The notes below the pieces were generated by a model. It had not been told where the DNA came from. It searched no databases and was given only the letters and a program-made list of their open reading frames with translations. Source: DATKGW01 sp035510605 (GTDB lineage Bacteria; Patescibacteriota; Saccharimonadia; Saccharimonadales; CAIOMD01). From it: 30,080 nucleotides of DNA. Positions 28,282 to 30,080 of this stretch are shown one piece after another (position 1 is the stretch's first letter; every line of letters begins with the position of its first letter). The translations under genes were made by a program, and so were the position numbers. The stretch covers positions 1 through 30,080 of the forward strand of contig DATKGW010000017.1 in the NCBI GenBank assembly GCA_035510605.1, in the 5' to 3' direction.

Positions 28282-29932
28282 GGTAAGCGCCACAGTGCCT
28301 AAATCTTCTGTAAAATATTTCCGTTCTCCTCAAACTGTAATCGGGCGTTTTGTAGCTAAACGAACTATCTACAGTGCAGTTCTGTGGGCCTTAGTCTTTG
28401 GAGCTTATGTAGCTTCAAAGGCATCCGGTTACGCTAATTTATATCCGACTTTGCAAGACAGGCTTAAGTTTTTAGCATCGTTTAGCAGTAACATCGGTAT
28501 AAATGCCATTTTAGGTTTGCCTCACAACGTCGAGACTGTGGCCGGTTTTACAGCTTGGAACTGCCTAATGATTTTAACGATTATCGGTTCGATCTGGGCC
28601 TTTTTATTAGCTACTAAGAAATTCCGTGGTGAAGAAGAGGCCGGCAGATGGGAACTTTTACTTTCCGGACAAACTACAGCCCGGCGGGCTACAGTTAATG
28701 TGCTGGCTGGCTTAAGTATGTGCTTGGCAGTTTTTTTTGGTGTTACTGCCATAACTTTTATCGCCACCGGCCGTTTACATAATGTTGATTTTAATACTTC
28801 TGCGGCACTCTTTTTTGCATTAGCAGCAACTGCTGGGGCAGCAATGTTTATAGCCATAGGTACTTTTATCAGCCAGTTAATGCCCACTCGTTCACGGGCA
28901 GCCGGCGTATCAGCGGCCATCTTCGGCATTTTTTTCTTGTTAAGGGCGGCAGCCGACATAACCAGCTTACATTGGTTGCTTAATCTATCACCCTTAGGTT
29001 GGATAGAAAAATTGCAGCCGCTTTTTGGTAGCCGATGGGTCTGGTTTATACCAATTATTGTGCTTGTATTAATTCTTAGCATCTTAACTGTCTGGATAGC
29101 AGGCGAACGCGACTTAGGCGCCAGTATATTTGCCGATAAAGATACAGCTAAAGCCCATACGAGGTTTCTAAACGGGCCATTAGCTATGTCTATTAGACTG
29201 ACTTGGGCTAAGACCTTGAGCTGGGCCTTGGGCTTGGGTATCTTTAGTTTCTTTTTCGGGATATTAACAAAGTCAGCCGCCCAAGCCATAAGTGCTTCCG
29301 CTAACGAAGGTAAATATATAGACCGTTTAGTTCACGCTCAACAGTTATCTCTTGCCACAACATTCATTGGTGTAATCTTCTTTATATTAATGCCGTTGAT
29401 TATGGCTTATGTAGCCAGTGCTGTCGGGGCAATGCGCAACGATGAAGCCGAAGGTTACTTGGATAATTTACTGGTTCGTCCTGTCAGCCGATTACGATGG
29501 TTGTATGATCGCATATCGCTAATAATAATGGCTGTTTTAATAGTTGGAATATTTTCTGCCATTTGTTCTTGGGCAGGCGCAGCTATTCAACATAACGGTA
29601 TAGCCTTTCACTCGTACATCACTGCCGGGATTAATGCTATAGTGCCGGCCATTTTTACTCTGGGTATCGGTATTTTTGCTCTAGGCTTCATGCCAAGGCT
29701 CACCACCATAATTGCTTATAGTGTTGTAGCTTGGTCTTTTTTAATAAGTATGATTAGTTCCGGCATAAAATTAAATCATTGGATATTAGATACCTCTATA
29801 ATGACTCACATGAATCTTGCCCCGGCTGTTAGCCCCAATTGGACATCTGCTTTAGTAATAATACTACTTGGCATCGCTGTAGCTTTACTGGGTATTTTAC
29901 GCTTTAACCGTCGCGACCTCGCTAGCGAGTAA
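28271..29932 (+). CDS. ABC-2 type exporter permease
   Basis: A 553-aa membrane protein with about 12 helices in two halves. The first half starts near 28 (TVIGRFVAKRTIYSAVLWALVFGAYVA) and the second near 305. Conserved loops are EEEAGRWELLLSGQTTARRA (about 119-138) and the matching RNDEAEGYLDNLLVRPVSRLRWL (about 395-417), showing an internal duplication. This is the layout of the large permeases partnered with YSxGNRQK-type ATPases. The start is ATG 28271, with GGAGG (28260-28264) 6 nt upstream, rather than the TTG at 28265. A weak CAGCC/GGCTG hairpin follows the stop. Confidence 0.9.
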   Translation: MSAEVSATVPKSSVKYFRSPQTVIGRFVAKRTIYSAVLWALVFGAYVASKASGYANLYPTLQDRLKFLASFSSNIGINAILGLPHNVETVAGFTAWNCLMILTIIGSIWAFLLATKKFRGEEEAGRWELLLSGQTTARRATVNVLAGLSMCLAVFFGVTAITFIATGRLHNVDFNTSAALFFALAATAGAAMFIAIGTFISQLMPTRSRAAGVSAAIFGIFFLLRAAADITSLHWLLNLSPLGWIEKLQPLFGSRWVWFIPIIVLVLILSILTVWIAGERDLGASIFADKDTAKAHTRFLNGPLAMSIRLTWAKTLSWALGLGIFSFFFGILTKSAAQAISASANEGKYIDRLVHAQQLSLATTFIGVIFFILMPLIMAYVASAVGAMRNDEAEGYLDNLLVRPVSRLRWLYDRISLIIMAVLIVGIFSAICSWAGAAIQHNGIAFHSYITAGINAIVPAIFTLGIGIFALGFMPRLTTIIAYSVVAWSFLISMISSGIKLNHWILDTSIMTHMNLAPAVSPNWTSALVIILLGIAVALLGILRFNRRDLASE

Positions 29933-29944
29933 GCCAGCCGTTCC

Positions 29945-29973
29945 TTGGCTGAATCTGTGAATAACGCTATAAT
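29945..29973 (+). promoter_or_regulatory. Promoter of tRNA-Gln
   Basis: TTGGCT (29945-29950) and a consensus TATAAT (29968-29973) are 17 bp apart; the start of transcription is near 29980, 8 nt before the tRNA. Confidence 0.7.
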
Positions 29974-29987
29974 AAGTTTGCTTTTAA

Positions 29988-30062
29988 TGGGACGTGGCCA
30001 AGTGGTAAGGCACCAGGTTTTGGTCCTGGCATTCGGGGGTTCGAATCCCTCCGTCCCAGCCA
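29988..30062 (+). tRNA. tRNA-Gln (anticodon TTG)
   Basis: A complete cloverleaf of 75 nt. The acceptor TGGGACG pairs with CGTCCCA, the anticodon stem is CCAGG/CCTGG with loop TTTTGGT giving anticodon TTG, and the T arm contains GGTTCGAATCC. Discriminator G and CCA are encoded (30059-30062). The G1-C72 position is a T-A pair, as common in bacterial tRNA-Gln. Confidence 0.97.
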
Positions 30063-30080
30063 AGCTCAGCAACAGGGGTG

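Noticed and set aside
28522..29289. 255-aa minus-strand frame inside the ABC permease
   Set aside because: It is fully antisense to a clear membrane permease, Lys/Ala/Pro-rich as expected from reversed hydrophobic codons, and has no ribosome-binding site.
29806..30072. Minus-strand reading frame of 88 aa beginning MLSLAGTEGFEPPNA
   Set aside because: It is antisense to the end of the ABC permease and to tRNA-Gln; the EGFEPP-like segment is the well-known artefact of translating a tRNA T-arm backwards.
1..30080. Recoded UGA (genetic code 25) as in Gracilibacteria
   Set aside because: UGA ends several clear genes (the ABC ATPase, the MprF-like protein, the 58-aa gene) at the family-expected C-terminus.
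1..30080. CRISPR arrays, insertion sequences, phage or plasmid genes
   Set aside because: No direct-repeat/spacer pattern, transposase, integrase or terminal repeats were seen; the region looks like stable chromosome.

Overview
The window reads as a compact chromosomal segment from a Patescibacteria/CPR organism, most likely Candidatus Saccharibacteria (TM7). This placement is inferred from gene content and protein features: lineage-style variants such as a DnaX and a RecR without zinc-binding cysteines, a CysRS with HIGN instead of HIGH, and a ThyX-like protein fused to thymidylate kinase. Other support comes from very tight gene packing, moderate-to-low GC, and several actinobacterial-looking envelope genes. 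UGA is used as a normal stop codon, so the recoded CPR groups (Gracilibacteria/Absconditabacteria) are unlikely.

Layout. 1-2103: 5'-truncated thymidylate kinase/ThyX fusion, convergent with a small GGDEF protein (2108-2731, -) that has a long structured leader. 2885-4104: rplJ-rplL behind a strong promoter and an L10-type leader with attenuator. 4241-7750: an unidentified conserved-looking protein, then dnaX and dnaB. 7821-12408: a GT-C-like membrane protein, then ybaB-recR-DHH phosphoesterase-cysS. 12398-18068 (-): alpha/beta hydrolase, two GT4 glycosyltransferases, an unlisted 58-aa membrane peptide, queA and tgt. 18153-23158 (-): envelope and stress genes (coiled-coil membrane protein, PAP2 enzyme, phosphoribosyltransferase, cupin, MprF-like aminoacyltransferase, SDR), with a 20-aa Lys-rich peptide on + and a candidate small RNA on -. 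23283-25476: histidine kinase, stand-alone receiver, and a convergent Crp/Fnr regulator. 25593-26657: an unlisted 56-aa gene and a small membrane protein. 26701-29932: 3-methyladenine DNA glycosylase divergent from a two-gene ABC exporter. 29988-30062: tRNA-Gln(TTG).

Themes. Housekeeping genes have clear Shine-Dalgarno sites. A set of minus-strand envelope genes, plus the GT-C-like gene, instead starts 6-13 nt after an extended -10 box with no Shine-Dalgarno, suggesting leaderless or near-leaderless transcripts. Queuosine genes tgt and queA are adjacent without preQ1 synthesis genes here. The best candidates for something undescribed are a ~93-nt minus-strand RNA at 21049-21141, with its own sigma70-type promoter, three consecutive GNRA-tetraloop hairpins and a terminator, and the structured, attenuator-like leader of the GGDEF gene at 2732-2841. 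Nothing here could be tested by database search; family names rest on motifs read by eye.
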